This document shows, in pieces, positions 5,370-5,730 of a stretch of DNA of 5,730 nt (position 1 is the stretch's first letter; each line of letters opens with the position of its first letter). This stretch comes from Syntrophomonadaceae bacterium (GTDB lineage Bacteria > Bacillota_D > Dethiobacteria > DTU022), in NCBI GenBank assembly GCA_003562605.1, contig PWUG01000379.1:1-5730 (forward strand), written 5' to 3'. The notes beneath the pieces are model-generated. The model was not told the DNA's origin and did no database searches. It saw only the letters and a list, made by a program, of their open reading frames with translations. A program made the translations under genes and the position numbers.

Positions 5370-5730
5370 CCGAGCAAACTAATAAGCCGAGTTCTGTTCT
5401 TAAAGAACTTACTGCGTAAGTTCCGTAAGCAGCAGCCATCTATCTTGGGCACCAGTTACCTGGCACCTCCAGCGACCTAACCCGAGGAGTCGGCGGGCAA
5501 CCTCATCCCCCTCCTATTTGGTCTTGCTCCGGGTGGGGTTTACCTAGCAAACCGGTCTCCCGGTCCCTGGTGCGCTCTTACCGCACCGTTGCACCCTTAC
5601 CCGGCACCTGAGTGCCGGGCGGTTTTTTTCTGTGGCACTGGCCTTAAGGTCACCCTCACTGGGCGTTACCCAGCACCCTGCCCTGCGGAGCTCGGACTTT
5701 CCTCGAGAAGCACCTTGCGGTCTTCTTCCC
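5370..5730 (-). ncRNA. rnpB: RNase P RNA, bacterial type A (5' end beyond the window)
   Basis: This is the catalytic RNA of RNase P, which removes 5' leaders from pre-tRNA. Conserved blocks in RNA order (minus strand) are: P3 hairpin with GCAA loop; CR I GAGGAAAGTCCGAGCTCC (5704-5687); P12 stem CCCGGCAC/GTGCCGGG (5619-5600); CR II/III region GTAAGGGTGCAACGGTGCGGTAAGAG and on (5600-5569); the P15/L15 segment GGTAAACCCCACCCGGAGCA with CCAAATAGG (5544-5513), whose GGU pairs with the tRNA CCA end; P18 with a GUAA loop (5467-5448); and the 3' block ACAGAACTCGGCTTA (5397-5383). This is the type A layout. The 3' end near 5370 is estimated; roughly 20-30 nt of the 5' end, including the 5' strand of P1, are missing. 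It converges on the hydrolase gene with only a few bases between. Confidence 0.96.
5600..5629 (+). terminator. Plus-strand terminator-like structure formed by the rnpB P12 stem
   Basis: Read on the plus strand, CCCGGCAC (5600-5607), loop CTGA, GTGCCGGG (5612-5619), then CGG and seven T (5623-5629). An 8-bp GC-rich perfect stem before a T run resembles an intrinsic terminator, which would stop any transcript running from the hydrolase gene antisense into rnpB. The stem itself is explained by the P12 helix of the ribozyme. The A tract is part of the RNA, so the terminator role is inference. Confidence 0.35.

Noticed and set aside
5115..5480. Small ORFs at the end of the hydrolase gene and across rnpB (both strands)
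   Set aside because: They overlap the hydrolase frame or the conserved RNase P RNA, which explain the sequence fully.
1..5730. Insertion sequences, phage genes, CRISPR arrays, toxin-antitoxin or defence genes
   Set aside because: No transposase, integrase, regularly spaced repeats or related small gene pairs seen; the genes are ordinary housekeeping and metabolic types.

Overview
The window looks like chromosomal DNA from a Bacillota bacterium, more likely a clostridial lineage than a Bacillus relative. The Shine-Dalgarno sites of acuA, acs and tyrS are strong GGAGG types. An AcuA-type acetyltransferase sits next to acetyl-CoA synthetase. The RNase P RNA is type A; Bacillales carry type B, while many Clostridia keep type A. 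The rRNA-leader-like sequence at the left edge has the TTGAAAACTGAATA signature common in Firmicutes pre-rRNA. The species cannot be named from the sequence alone.

Layout, left to right. Bases 1-260 hold an outward-facing (minus-strand) promoter region resembling the start of an rRNA operon. It has a near-consensus sigma-A promoter (TTGACA, 17 bp, TAATAT), a possible second promoter upstream, a boxA-like leader motif and then a hairpin with a T tract; any 16S gene would lie off the left edge. On the plus strand follow acuA (346-1011) and acs (1119-3068), probably functionally coupled: AcuA is a GNAT acetyltransferase whose known target is the catalytic lysine of acetyl-CoA synthetase, and that lysine is present here as K612. 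tyrS (3109-4320, minus) converges on acs across a 40-bp gap holding a hairpin. A 193-bp intergenic stretch separates tyrS from a divergent metallo-beta-lactamase-fold hydrolase gene (4514-5365, plus). The right end is the RNase P RNA gene rnpB on the minus strand, lacking only its 5' end. Its apparent terminator lies inside the last codons of the hydrolase gene.

The genes fall into three themes: acetate activation with its post-translational switch (acuA-acs), translation and RNA processing (rRNA-like leader, tyrS, rnpB), and one hydrolase of unknown substrate. There is no sign of mobile elements, phage, CRISPR or a defence island. I do not see an obviously new multi-gene system. The most interesting signals are regulatory: a terminator-like element in the rRNA-type leader, the convergent rnpB/hydrolase overlap, and nested inverted repeats over the tyrS promoter.
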